64,000 bases of DNA from Saccharothrix sp. ALI-22-I (GTDB taxonomy: Bacteria > Actinomycetota > Actinomycetes > Mycobacteriales > Pseudonocardiaceae): NCBI RefSeq assembly GCF_001984175.1, contig NZ_MTQP01000050.1:1-64000 (forward strand). The letters are read 5' to 3'. The position numbers and the translations under genes are program-made. How positions within the stretch are numbered: position 1 is the first letter of the stretch; each line of letters opens with the position of its first letter. Positions 25,837-33,895 of the stretch are shown here, in pieces. Below the pieces are notes generated by a model. The model was not told where the DNA came from. It saw only the letters and a list, made by a program, of their open reading frames with translations, and did no database searches.

Positions 25837-26535
25837 ATGGTGCAGCACGCATCCGTGCGGGCCGACGTCGAGATCGAGGTCGGCGCGGTTCGCGACGACG
25901 CGGGCGTGCCCGGCCGTCCCGAGGTCAGGCTGGTCGTGGGCGGTGCCCCGGACCAGGTGACCACCCGGTGGCTGGCCGAGGCCGACCTGTCCGAACTGGT
26001 CGACCGGGCGCTGCTGGGCGAGCCGCGCGCGATCGGGCAGCTGCTGGCGCGCATCCAGCCGCTGGTGCTGCGCTACTGCCGGGCGCGGGTCGGCTCGCGG
26101 GAGCGCACGCTGGTCTCGGCCGAGGACATCGCCCAGGAGGTCTGCCTGGCCGTGGTGTCGGCGCTGGGCAAGTACCGGTACGAGCCCGGCTCGTTCCTGG
26201 CGTTCGTGTACGGGATCGCCGCGCACAAGGTCGCCGACGCGCGAAGACGGGCGGTGCGCAGCCGGTCCGAGGTCGTGCCCGAGCTGCCCGACACGCCGAC
26301 CCTGGAGGACGGCCCGGAGCAGCGGGCCATGACCGGGGAGATGATCGGGCACATCACCCAGCTGCTCCAGAAGCTGCCCGAACGGCAGCGCGAGATCCTG
26401 GTGCTGCGGGTCGCGGTGGGTCTGTCGGCCGAGGAGACGGCGGCGGCGGTGGGTTCGACGGCCGGGGCGGTGCGCGTCGCGCAGCACCGTGCACTGGCCC
26501 GTATGCGCGAGATGTTCGCGGCTGTCGAGGGCTGA
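25837..26535 (+). CDS. ECF sigma factor, ShbA/SigD-like
   Basis: The 232-residue protein carries sigma region 2 (AIGQLLARIQPLVLRYCRAR and SAEDIAQEVCLAVVSALGKY) and region 4 (KLPERQREILVLRVAVGLSA and ETAAAVGSTAGAVRVAQHRA). A ~45-residue extension precedes region 2. The pattern ELVDRALLGEPRAIGQLLARI is typical of the ShbA/SigD group, which in Streptomyces transcribes the gene for the principal sigma factor HrdB. ATG 25837 has GAGGAGG 7 bases upstream. No anti-sigma gene is adjacent. The ShbA label is a family judgement by eye. Confidence 0.8.
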   Translation: MVQHASVRADVEIEVGAVRDDAGVPGRPEVRLVVGGAPDQVTTRWLAEADLSELVDRALLGEPRAIGQLLARIQPLVLRYCRARVGSRERTLVSAEDIAQEVCLAVVSALGKYRYEPGSFLAFVYGIAAHKVADARRRAVRSRSEVVPELPDTPTLEDGPEQRAMTGEMIGHITQLLQKLPERQREILVLRVAVGLSAEETAAAVGSTAGAVRVAQHRALARMREMFAAVEG

Positions 26536-26557
26536 TCCGGCCTGGCATCGTTGGGGC

Positions 26558-27649
26558 ATGGCCGCCACGCCTCCGTTCGTGCCTCCGCCAGTGCCCCCGC
26601 TCGTGCCGTCGTCACCGGGGCCGGCTGCACCTGTTTTCGACGTGCTGCTGTCCGGGACGGTGTTCCTGGACATCATCTTCACCGGCCTGCCCCGTCCGCC
26701 CGCGCCGGGCACGGAGGTGTGGGCCGAGGGCCTGGGCTCGTGCCCGGGCGGTATCGCCAACCTCGCGGTGGCGTTGAGCAGACTGCAATTGCGGACGGCG
26801 CTGTCCGCCGCGTTCGGTGAGGACGCCTACGGCGACTTCTGCTGGGAGGTCCTGGCCGAGCAGGAGGGTGTCGACCTCTCTTATTGCCGCCGGTTCTACG
26901 GCTGGCACTCCCCGGTGACCGTGTCCATGGCGATGGACCGCGACCGTTCGATGGTGACCCACGGGCACCGGCCGCCGGTGTCGGCCGACGAGATGCTGAA
27001 CCCGCCGCCCCGGACGCGGGCGTGCTTCGTGCACGTGGGCACAGAGGACGAGCGGTGGGTGTCGCAGGCCAAGGAGCAGGGCGCGCTGCTGTTCGCCGAC
27101 ATCGGGTGGGACCGGACCGAGCTGTGGGCTCCTGAGCTGCTCAAACGGCTGGAGCTGTACGACGTTTTCCTGCCCAACGACGCGGAGGCCCAGCGGTACA
27201 CGCGGTCCGAGACGCCCGAGCGCGCTGCATTGGCGTTGGCCGAGCACGTGCCCGTGGTGGTGGTGACGCGGGGCGGTGGGGGTGCGGTGGCGGTCGATTC
27301 CGGCACCGGCGAGGTGGTGGACGTGCCGGGGCTGAACGTCGCGCCGTTGGACTCGACCGGGGCCGGTGACGTGTTCGGGGCCGGGTTCGTGCTGGGGACG
27401 TTGGCCGGGTGGCCGTTGGCGCATCGGGTGCGGTTCGCGAACCTGTGCGCCGCGCTGTCGGTGCAGCACTTCGGGGGGTCGCTGTCCGCGCCGGGGTGGG
27501 TGGACATCGCGACGTGGTGGCGGACGGTGTCGCGGCGGCCGGACGACGAGTTGAAGGAGTACGCGTTCCTGGAGGACGTGCTGCCGCACCACGCGGGGGT
27601 GGAGGTGCGGCGGGCCAGCGCGACGATCCGGCTGCGCGCTTCCGACTGA
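26558..27649 (+). CDS. PfkB family carbohydrate kinase
   Basis: A 363-residue sugar kinase of the ribokinase/PfkB family, which phosphorylates sugars or nucleosides with ATP. It has the N-terminal GGIANLAVALSRL signature and the C-terminal DSTGAGDVFGAGFV signature, including the catalytic Asp and anion hole. The first 30 residues are a Pro-rich extension (PPFVPPPVPPLVP). ATG 26558 is used; the frame runs further up into the sigma gene and is not conserved there. It starts 22 bases after the sigma gene. The substrate cannot be told from sequence. Confidence 0.87.
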   Translation: MAATPPFVPPPVPPLVPSSPGPAAPVFDVLLSGTVFLDIIFTGLPRPPAPGTEVWAEGLGSCPGGIANLAVALSRLQLRTALSAAFGEDAYGDFCWEVLAEQEGVDLSYCRRFYGWHSPVTVSMAMDRDRSMVTHGHRPPVSADEMLNPPPRTRACFVHVGTEDERWVSQAKEQGALLFADIGWDRTELWAPELLKRLELYDVFLPNDAEAQRYTRSETPERAALALAEHVPVVVVTRGGGGAVAVDSGTGEVVDVPGLNVAPLDSTGAGDVFGAGFVLGTLAGWPLAHRVRFANLCAALSVQHFGGSLSAPGWVDIATWWRTVSRRPDDELKEYAFLEDVLPHHAGVEVRRASATIRLRASD

Positions 27650-28067
27650 CCTCTTATCGCGCGTTATCGCGCGGGGCTGTCTTGGGGGCTTGGGGCTGGG
27701 CTGTCTTGGGGCTGTCTTGGGGCCGACACGCCGGGCGCCTCACCAAGATCACTCGATCGTGATCTTGCCGGCAGGCGAACACCTGTTCGATCATTGACGT
27801 GTCGCAGAACCGACCGAACCTTCGCGGCGAGGGGATGGCCACGCCTTCGGCCAGGGTGAGGCTGATCACTCTCGCGTGCCTGGCGGGCTCCCCCGTCCGG
27901 CCCAACGGGGTTTGACCACGGCTTCAGGTGGGCAGGAGTAACTTCGACGGCTGTCGTCGACAGATCGCGCCGGAAACTTCTGCTCGCCACCGAGCAACCC
28001 GCGGTGGTCGTCGTGCGACTTAAGCAATGGGGGATTTCCGCGCTGCTTGGAAGGGGTTGCTGGTTCA
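27650..28067. other. Intergenic region with short repeats and a hairpin
   Basis: No gene is supported in these 418 bases. Three imperfect copies of GGGGCTGTCTTGGGG lie at about 27672-27724, and AAGATCAC-TCGATC-GTGATCTT (27745-27766) is a perfect 8-bp hairpin that could terminate the kinase transcript. GGAAGGGG at 28049-28056 precedes the PBP start. Confidence 0.45.
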
Positions 28068-30185
28068 GTGTTCGCCGCGCGCGCGACAGGTCTGGTCAAG
28101 TTGGTGGGGTTGTGCCTGATGGCGGGGGTGCTCGTCGCGGCGGTGATGTTTCCCGCGGTGGGCGGCCTCGGGCTGGCCTCCAACCGGGCCGCGGACACCG
28201 TGGACCAGACTTCCGGTGAGTTGACCAAGGCCGAGCTGCCTCTCGTGACCACCGTGCTGGACATGAACGGCCAGCCGTTCGCCTACCTCTACGACCAGTA
28301 CCGCATCCCGGTGCCGTCCGAGGGCATCAACGACACCATGAAGGCCGCGATCATCGCGATCGAGGACAAGCGGTTCTTCGAGCACAAGGGCGTCGACTGG
28401 CAGGGCATCGCCCGTGCCGCCGCCAAGGCCGGTGTGGACGGCGAGACGTCGCAGGGCGCCTCGACGCTGACCCAGCAGTACGTGAAGAACTACCTCGCGT
28501 TCGTCGTCGGCAAGGGCTCCGACGAGGCGTACGAGAAGGCGACCGAGGCCACGATCGGCCGCAAGATCAGCGAGGCGCGCATCGCCACGCAGCTCGAACA
28601 GAAGATGACCAAGGACGAGATCCTCACGGCGTACCTCAACGTCGTCCCGTTCGGCAACGGCGCGTTCGGCGTCGGCGCGGCGGCCCGCACCTACTTCGAC
28701 ACCACCCCGGACAAGCTGACCGTGCCGCAGGCCGCGATGCTCGCCGGCCTGGTCAACGAGCCGAGCCGGCTCAACCCGGGCTCCGACGTGGACGCCGCGA
28801 TCAAGCGCCGCAACACCGTGATCGACCGGATGCGCGAGAACGGCGCGTTCGGCCCGGACGCGAAGATCGCCGAGGCGGAGGCCAACGAGTACAAGGCCGC
28901 CGACATCGGCGTCGTGCCCGACCTCAAGCTGCTGCCGCACGGCTGCGTCGGCGCCGGTGACGGCCCGATCTACGGCTTCTTCTGCCGTTACATGCTCGAC
29001 TACCTGGAGAAGTCCGGCCTCCCGATCGACGAGCTGCTGCGCGGCGGCTACACGATCACCACCACCATGGACCCGGTCGCCACCCGGGCCGCGAAGACCG
29101 CCGCCGAGGAGCAGGTGCCCAAGACCCAGCCGGGTGTCGCCAACGCGATGGCCGTGGTGCAGCCGGGTCCGGACAAGCACCGGGTGCGGGCGCTGGCCGC
29201 CAACCGCGACTTCGGCAACAACGCCGACGCCGGGCAGAGCGCCTACTCGATCCCGGCCGAGGTGACCAAGTTCGGCGCGGGCTCCATCTACAAGGTGTTC
29301 ACCGCCGCGTCGGCGCTGGAGCGCGGCGTCACGGGTATCGACAAGCAGATCGACGTGCCGAAGGAGTACGCGTCGAGGGTCTACAAGGACGGCAACAAGC
29401 CGTACACCGTGAAGAACGCGGGCATCTACCCGGACAAGATGACGTTGACCGAAGCGTTGGCGAAGTCGCCCAACACCGGGTTCGTCATCCTGGAGGAGAA
29501 GGCCGGCCTGAACAACGTGGTCGACATGGCCTACCGGCTGGGGCTGCGCGAGTCGATGCAGGGCGTCGACCGGGAGGGCAACCCGCTCAAGGCCGACGGC
29601 TCCAACGGCCCGTCCCAGGGTGACGTGTACAAACGGGACAACAGCGGCTCGTTCACCCTCGGCGCGGGCCCGACCAGCGTGTTGGAGCTGGCGAACGTCT
29701 CCGCCACGATCATGAGCGGCGGCAAGTGGTGCCCGCCGACGCCGGTGGAGAAGGTCGTGGACCGCAACGGGCAGCCCGTGCAGCTGAAGGAAGCGCCGTG
29801 CGACCAGGCCGTCGCGCCCGAGGTGGCGAACGCGTTGGCCGTCGGAATGGGCGCGGACACCACGATCGGCACGGCCGCGCAGGCGGCGAGGAACGCGGGC
29901 TGGACCCGGCCGATGATCGGCAAGACCGGCACCACCGAGAACCACTGGTCGGTGGCGTTCATGGGGGCCACCCCGCAGTTCGGCGGCGCGGTCATGACGT
30001 TCACCGACGGCGTATCGCCCCAGGTGATCTGCAACAGCACCCCGCCGAGGCTGTGCGGCACGAACGACGCGAACGGTGTTTTCGGTGGTCAGGTGGCCGC
30101 GCCGACGTGGTTCAAGGCCATGCAGGTGATCCACGGGGCCCTGCCTCCGGCGGGGCTGCCGGCGGTGGACCCGCGCTACCGGTAA
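28068..30185 (+). CDS. Class A penicillin-binding protein, second paralogue
   Basis: A bifunctional peptidoglycan synthase of 705 residues from GTG 28068; TTG 28047 is an alternative but lies on the GGAAGGGG ribosome binding site. A membrane anchor (LVKLVGLCLMAGVLVAAVMF) is followed by the GT51 domain with EDKRFFEHKGVDW and QGASTLTQQYVKN. The transpeptidase domain has GAGSIYKVF, SPNTGF and GKTGTTE. It is clearly related to the product of 19392-21518 (shared PFAYLYDQYR, the DTTPDKLTVPQAAMLAGLVN block and the Cys-bearing C-terminus), so one arose by duplication. The two may act at different growth stages. Confidence 0.93.
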   Translation: MFAARATGLVKLVGLCLMAGVLVAAVMFPAVGGLGLASNRAADTVDQTSGELTKAELPLVTTVLDMNGQPFAYLYDQYRIPVPSEGINDTMKAAIIAIEDKRFFEHKGVDWQGIARAAAKAGVDGETSQGASTLTQQYVKNYLAFVVGKGSDEAYEKATEATIGRKISEARIATQLEQKMTKDEILTAYLNVVPFGNGAFGVGAAARTYFDTTPDKLTVPQAAMLAGLVNEPSRLNPGSDVDAAIKRRNTVIDRMRENGAFGPDAKIAEAEANEYKAADIGVVPDLKLLPHGCVGAGDGPIYGFFCRYMLDYLEKSGLPIDELLRGGYTITTTMDPVATRAAKTAAEEQVPKTQPGVANAMAVVQPGPDKHRVRALAANRDFGNNADAGQSAYSIPAEVTKFGAGSIYKVFTAASALERGVTGIDKQIDVPKEYASRVYKDGNKPYTVKNAGIYPDKMTLTEALAKSPNTGFVILEEKAGLNNVVDMAYRLGLRESMQGVDREGNPLKADGSNGPSQGDVYKRDNSGSFTLGAGPTSVLELANVSATIMSGGKWCPPTPVEKVVDRNGQPVQLKEAPCDQAVAPEVANALAVGMGADTTIGTAAQAARNAGWTRPMIGKTGTTENHWSVAFMGATPQFGGAVMTFTDGVSPQVICNSTPPRLCGTNDANGVFGGQVAAPTWFKAMQVIHGALPPAGLPAVDPRYR

Positions 30186-30492
30186 TCGCCCCCGTTACTC
30201 GTTACGTCACGCCTTACGTCACCTCTGACCAGGGGATTTATAACGACCTAATCTGGAACGCATGAGTATCTGAACACACTGAGTGACGATCAGTGGTTTA
30301 TCTCACCAAAAGGCGCAGCAACCCCGCTGAGGGTTGCCCTTCCTCGTCACATCGGGTTACGGTCCCGGCCGCATGTCACGGTTCGGTCACCAAAGGGACA
30401 CGACGCCGCTTTCTTGGGAGCGGTGCCACCTGGATCCCCCGCCAGGCGTTCCCGCGGCCGGGCCGTGCTCCCCGATGCAGGAAGGCAGCACC
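30186..30492 (+). promoter_or_regulatory. Structured leader upstream of the M23 peptidase
   Basis: The 307 bases before the M23 gene hold no gene but several hairpins: GCAACCC-CGCTGA-GGGTTGC (30318-30337), CCGCT...AGCGG near 30408-30425 and CCTGG...CCAGG near 30430-30448. TTACGTCAC occurs twice near 30203-30222. Actinobacterial wall hydrolase genes often carry c-di-AMP (ydaO-type) riboswitches in such leaders; I could not match its conserved core here, so this is only a candidate. Confidence 0.35.
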
Positions 30493-31371
30493 TTGGCACG
30501 GCACACGAAGGCCAGTGGTCGACGCGCGTTCACAGCGCCCCCCAATCCCAACGGCACCCGCCGCTCCCACCGCGCGGAGTGCGACCGAAAGCCCGTCAGC
30601 GGCCGCGTCGCGGCCGTCGTCGTCGCGGCAGGTGCCCTGGCCACCGGCGTAGGCGCCACCGGCGGCCTCGGCAGCGGCGAAACCCAGTTCCTCCCGCTAG
30701 GCGCCAGCGCCGACCTGACCGCGGCACTGGCCCACTCCGCCGCCCCCCGGCAGGCCGAGATCCAGACCGTCCACGCCGTTGATCCCGGCCTCGAAGCCGC
30801 GAAGCTCATGCGCTCCGAAGGCCTACTGGCCAAGCAACACGTCGACGAGGCCATCAAGTACGCCTCCGACGACTACACCGCGCGTCAGGCCGAGCTGAAG
30901 CGGCAGAAGGACGCCGAGGATGCCGAGAAGGCCCGCGTCGCCGAGGAACAGGCCCGCATCGCCGCCGAGGAAGCCGCGAAGCGCCCGAAGGTCGTCAAGC
31001 CCGCCGAAGGCACGTTCACATCCGGCTTCGGTGGCCGATGGGGCACGACGCACTACGGCGTCGACATCGCGAACCCCATCGGCACCCCGATCCTTTCGGT
31101 GATGGACGGCGTCGTCGTAGAGGCAGGCCCAGCGTCCGGTTTCGGCCTGTGGGTGCGCGTCCGGCACAACGACGGCACGATCACCATCTACGGCCACGTC
31201 AACGAGACCCTCGTCTCCGCGGGCCAGCAGGTCCATGCCGGCCAGCAAATCGCCACCATGGGCAACCGAGGCCAGTCCACTGGCCCCCACCTGCACTTCG
31301 AGGTGTGGATCAACGGCTCCCAGAAGATCAACCCGGTAGGCTGGCTGGGCGAGCGAGGCATCTCCCTCTAA
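30493..31371 (+). CDS. M23 family metallopeptidase (LytM-type wall hydrolase)
   Basis: The TTG at 30493 follows GGAAGG by 7 bases and yields 292 residues; upstream in-frame ATGs (30334, 30475) add sequence with no domain. A membrane anchor or signal (AAVVVAAGALATGVGATG) lies near residues 37-55. A charged coiled coil follows (ARQAELKRQKDAEDAEKARV onwards). The C-terminal LytM domain has HYGVDIANP, with zinc His and Asp, and the HLHFEVW HxH pair. M23 enzymes cut peptide cross-bridges in peptidoglycan. The coiled coil may keep the domain in check or position it at the division site, as in EnvC-like proteins. Confidence 0.88.
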   Translation: MARHTKASGRRAFTAPPNPNGTRRSHRAECDRKPVSGRVAAVVVAAGALATGVGATGGLGSGETQFLPLGASADLTAALAHSAAPRQAEIQTVHAVDPGLEAAKLMRSEGLLAKQHVDEAIKYASDDYTARQAELKRQKDAEDAEKARVAEEQARIAAEEAAKRPKVVKPAEGTFTSGFGGRWGTTHYGVDIANPIGTPILSVMDGVVVEAGPASGFGLWVRVRHNDGTITIYGHVNETLVSAGQQVHAGQQIATMGNRGQSTGPHLHFEVWINGSQKINPVGWLGERGISL

Positions 31372-32211
31372 CCCTCAAGCCCCTCACCTCCACCCCCGCC
31401 ACACGCTCCTCAAGGTCACCCAGACGAGCGAACAAAGCGTCAACCGGCAACTTTCAGCACACCATTGACGTTGCCGGGTTAAGAAGGAGGCGGCACACCC
31501 CGGAAGGGCACCCAAGACACCACGGACCCACGGGCCAAGCAAGCAGCCCACGGACCCACAAAAGGCGCAGGCGCGCACACGAGATGCACAAGGCCCAGCG
31601 AAAGACACGCAGGCCCAAGCACCCGCACCGCGCCCACAACAGCGCCCCAACCCCAGCCACGACCAGGCGCGCACGACACCCACAGCGGTGCAAGCGCCCA
31701 GCCACACCCACCGCCCAGCCACACCCACCAGAGCCCGCACCCAGCAGAGCCCGCACCCAGCAGAGGCCAGCGGCACCCCAGCGCCACCCCCGCGCTTGCG
31801 GCCCGCGACCCAGTGGTGCGGCCCGCACAGCGAGAAGGCGGCGAAGGCGGCCCCTCAGCGCGAGGGCGGGCGGGAGTGGGAGCGGCAGAGGCGCAAAGCG
31901 GTGCAGCCTCATCGGTAGGCCATGCCAGAGCCGCGCAGGCCCGCGAGTAGGCGTGCGAACGCGGACGTTCGGATGCAGGCGGGACGCGGACGGACGGCGC
32001 GGACGGACGGCGCGGACGGACGGCGCGGACGGACGGCGCGGACGGACGGCGCGGACGGACGGCGCGGACGGACGGCGCGGGTAGCGGCGTGTGCGAGTGG
32101 TGCGTGACTTGGTGCGGCGGCCGGTGGTGCGGTGGCTGGCGGGTGGGTGTTGGGTTTGTTTGTGAGGGTGTGGGTTGGGTGCATGGGGGCGGGCGAGGTG
32201 GTTGAGGGGCA
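31372..32211. other. Long non-coding region with strong strand skew
   Basis: About 840 bases without a believable gene. From about 31500 to 31800 the plus strand is rich in C and A and poor in G and T, with short direct repeats (CAGCCACACCCACC twice near 31697-31730 and GAGCCCGCACCCAGCA twice near 31732-31764). Frames here give only low-complexity protein on either strand. GGCAAC (31446-31451) and GTTGCC (31470-31475) form a weak hairpin after the M23 gene. A 13-bp minisatellite lies at the right end. Confidence 0.5.
31986..32076. repeat. 13-bp minisatellite, seven perfect copies
   Basis: The unit GCGGACGGACGGC repeats seven times without error (91 bases), then breaks off at GCGGGTAGC. The unit length is not a multiple of three, so translation gives a shifting RTDGADGRR pattern and it is unlikely to be coding. 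Perfect copies suggest recent expansion by slippage. Confidence 0.9.
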
Positions 32212-32227
32212 TACCGACTGGTCGGTA
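32212..32227. promoter_or_regulatory. TetR-type operator upstream of the LLM oxidoreductase
   Basis: TACCGAC-TG-GTCGGTA is a perfect 16-bp palindrome of the size and ACCGAC...GTCGGT pattern bound by many actinobacterial TetR repressors. It lies 41 bases before the oxidoreductase start, and a TetR gene follows in the same operon, which suggests autoregulation. Confidence 0.6.
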
Positions 32228-32268
32228 CCTGGGGTACGGTGGCGGTTGGACATCCTCGGGAGGCGATT

Positions 32269-33219
32269 GTGGGTCGTTGGGGAATCACGCTGCCGTTGAC
32301 TGGCGTGCCGGTGCTTGATCATCGGGCGTTGGTCGCCGAGTTGGCTGATCTTGGCTACACCGATGTGTGGTCTGCCGAGACGGCGGGTACGGATGCGTTT
32401 ACGCCGTTGGCTCTCGCTGCCCAGTGGTCCGAGCGGGTTCGGTTGGGGACGGCTATTGCGCCCGTCTACACGCGTGGGCCGGCTACGCTTGCGATGACGG
32501 CGGCTACGTTGGCCGAGGTGTCCGGTGGGCGGTTCGTGTTGGGGATCGGGTCGTCGTCCCCGGCGATCGTGCAGCGGTGGAACGGGGTGCCGTTCAGCGA
32601 GCCCTTCAAGCGGACGCGGGATACGTTGCGGTTTTTGAAGGCCGCGCTTGCCGGTGAGAAGGTGTCCGAGGAGTACGAGACGTTCTCCGTGCGTGGGTTC
32701 CGCTTGGAGCGGGTGCCGGAGCACCGGGTGCCGATCATGCTCGCGGCCCTGCGTCCTGGGATGTTGCGGTTGGCCGCCCGGGAAGCCGACGGTGCGATCA
32801 CCAACTGGCTCGGTGCCGACGACGTGCCCAAGGTGCGCGCTGAGATGGGTGGGGGTGAACTCGCTGCGCGGATCTTTGTCTGCCCGACCGAGGACGCCGC
32901 TGCCGCGCGTGCGTTGGGGCGGATGTTGATCAGCACCTACCTCACCGTCCCCGCTTACGCCGCGTTCCACGACTGGTTGGGGCGTGGTGAGGCGTTGCGT
33001 CCGATGCACGAGGCGTGGGCCGCCGGTGATCGGCGTGGCGCCGGGGCGCTCATCCCGGACGAGGTCGTGGACGCGTTGATCGTGCACGGCAGCGTGGACG
33101 AGTGCCGGGCCCGGGTGGCGAAGTACGCGTCCAACGGTGTCGACACGCCCGTCATCGCCCTGCTGCCCACCGGGGCGGACCAGCTCGACCTGGTGCGCGC
33201 ACTGGCGCCAGGAGCCTGA
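32269..33219 (+). CDS. LLM class (probably F420-dependent) oxidoreductase
   Basis: A 316-residue luciferase-like (alpha/beta)8 flavoprotein. The family marks are the N-terminal GITLPLTGVPVLDHRALV, DLGYTDVWSAET, LGTAIAPVYTRGPATLAMTA, the GGRFVLGIGSSSP loop and EHRVPIMLAALRPGMLRLA. Actinobacterial members mostly use reduced coenzyme F420. GTG 32269 has GGGAGG 5 bases upstream, so the in-frame GTG 32239 is not needed. The TetR gene follows 2 bases after the stop, and a TetR operator precedes the pair. The substrate is unknown. Confidence 0.87.
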   Translation: MGRWGITLPLTGVPVLDHRALVAELADLGYTDVWSAETAGTDAFTPLALAAQWSERVRLGTAIAPVYTRGPATLAMTAATLAEVSGGRFVLGIGSSSPAIVQRWNGVPFSEPFKRTRDTLRFLKAALAGEKVSEEYETFSVRGFRLERVPEHRVPIMLAALRPGMLRLAAREADGAITNWLGADDVPKVRAEMGGGELAARIFVCPTEDAAAARALGRMLISTYLTVPAYAAFHDWLGRGEALRPMHEAWAAGDRRGAGALIPDEVVDALIVHGSVDECRARVAKYASNGVDTPVIALLPTGADQLDLVRALAPGA

Positions 33220-33221
33220 CG

Positions 33222-33851
33222 TTGGCGCGGCGGACAAAGGCAAGGGCCGGGGCCGCGGCTGGGGCTGGGGCCGGGGCAAGGGCCGGCGCCACGCCGGAGC
33301 GGATCGTGGGCGCGGCCGTGCGGTTGTTCGCCGCCAAGGGGTTCGACGCGACGACGGTGCAGGAGGTGGTGGATGCCGCCTCGGTCACCAAAGGCGCGCT
33401 CTACCACTACTTCGGGTCCAAGGACGACCTGCTGTTCGAGATCTACCGGTCACTGATCGGACGGCAGATGGCCGATCTCGACCGGATCGTGGCGGCCCGG
33501 CTGGATGCGGCCACCACGGTGCGGCGCATCCTGGTCAGCCTGGTCGAGACGACTGCCGAGAGCGTGGACGAGACCGCCGTCTTCGTGCGCGAGATGCACC
33601 GGCTGAACGCCGACCGGATGACCAGCTTCCGGGCCGAACGCCGGCGCTACCACGAGACGTTCCGCTCGGTGGTCGAGCAGGCGCAGGAGGCGGGGGAGTT
33701 CAGCTCCGCGGTGCCGGCCGACACCGCGGTGTTGATCGCGCTGGGCGTGGTCAACCAGCTGCCCACCTGGTACCGGCCGGACGGGCCCAAGTCGCCCACC
33801 CAGCTCGGTGCGGAGATCGCCGACTTCATCCTGGCCGGACTCCGCCCCTGA
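33222..33851 (+). CDS. TetR/AcrR family transcriptional regulator
   Basis: A 209-residue repressor starting at TTG 33222, with GGAG 7 bases upstream inside the preceding gene's end. An Ala-Gly-Arg low-complexity tail (RAGAAAGAGAGARAGA) precedes the TetR helix-turn-helix ERIVGAAVRLFAAKGFDATT, then VQEVVDAASVTKGALYHYFG and SKDDLLFEIYRS. The C-terminal ligand domain is helical, ending in IADFILAGLRP. It likely binds the palindrome at 32212-32227 and controls its own operon. The ligand is unknown, perhaps a substrate of the oxidoreductase. Confidence 0.88.
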   Translation: MARRTKARAGAAAGAGAGARAGATPERIVGAAVRLFAAKGFDATTVQEVVDAASVTKGALYHYFGSKDDLLFEIYRSLIGRQMADLDRIVAARLDAATTVRRILVSLVETTAESVDETAVFVREMHRLNADRMTSFRAERRRYHETFRSVVEQAQEAGEFSSAVPADTAVLIALGVVNQLPTWYRPDGPKSPTQLGAEIADFILAGLRP

Positions 33852-33895
33852 ACCCTCGGCGCCTGAACGACTCCGCCCCTGAACACCGAATCCGC

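Noticed and set aside
27654-27990. Small minus-strand frames before the second class A PBP
   Set aside because: Low-complexity Pro/Arg sequence, no ribosome binding site and no domain.
31986-32076. CRISPR-like array
   Set aside because: The 13-bp units are contiguous with no spacers, and no Cas gene is nearby; it is a minisatellite.
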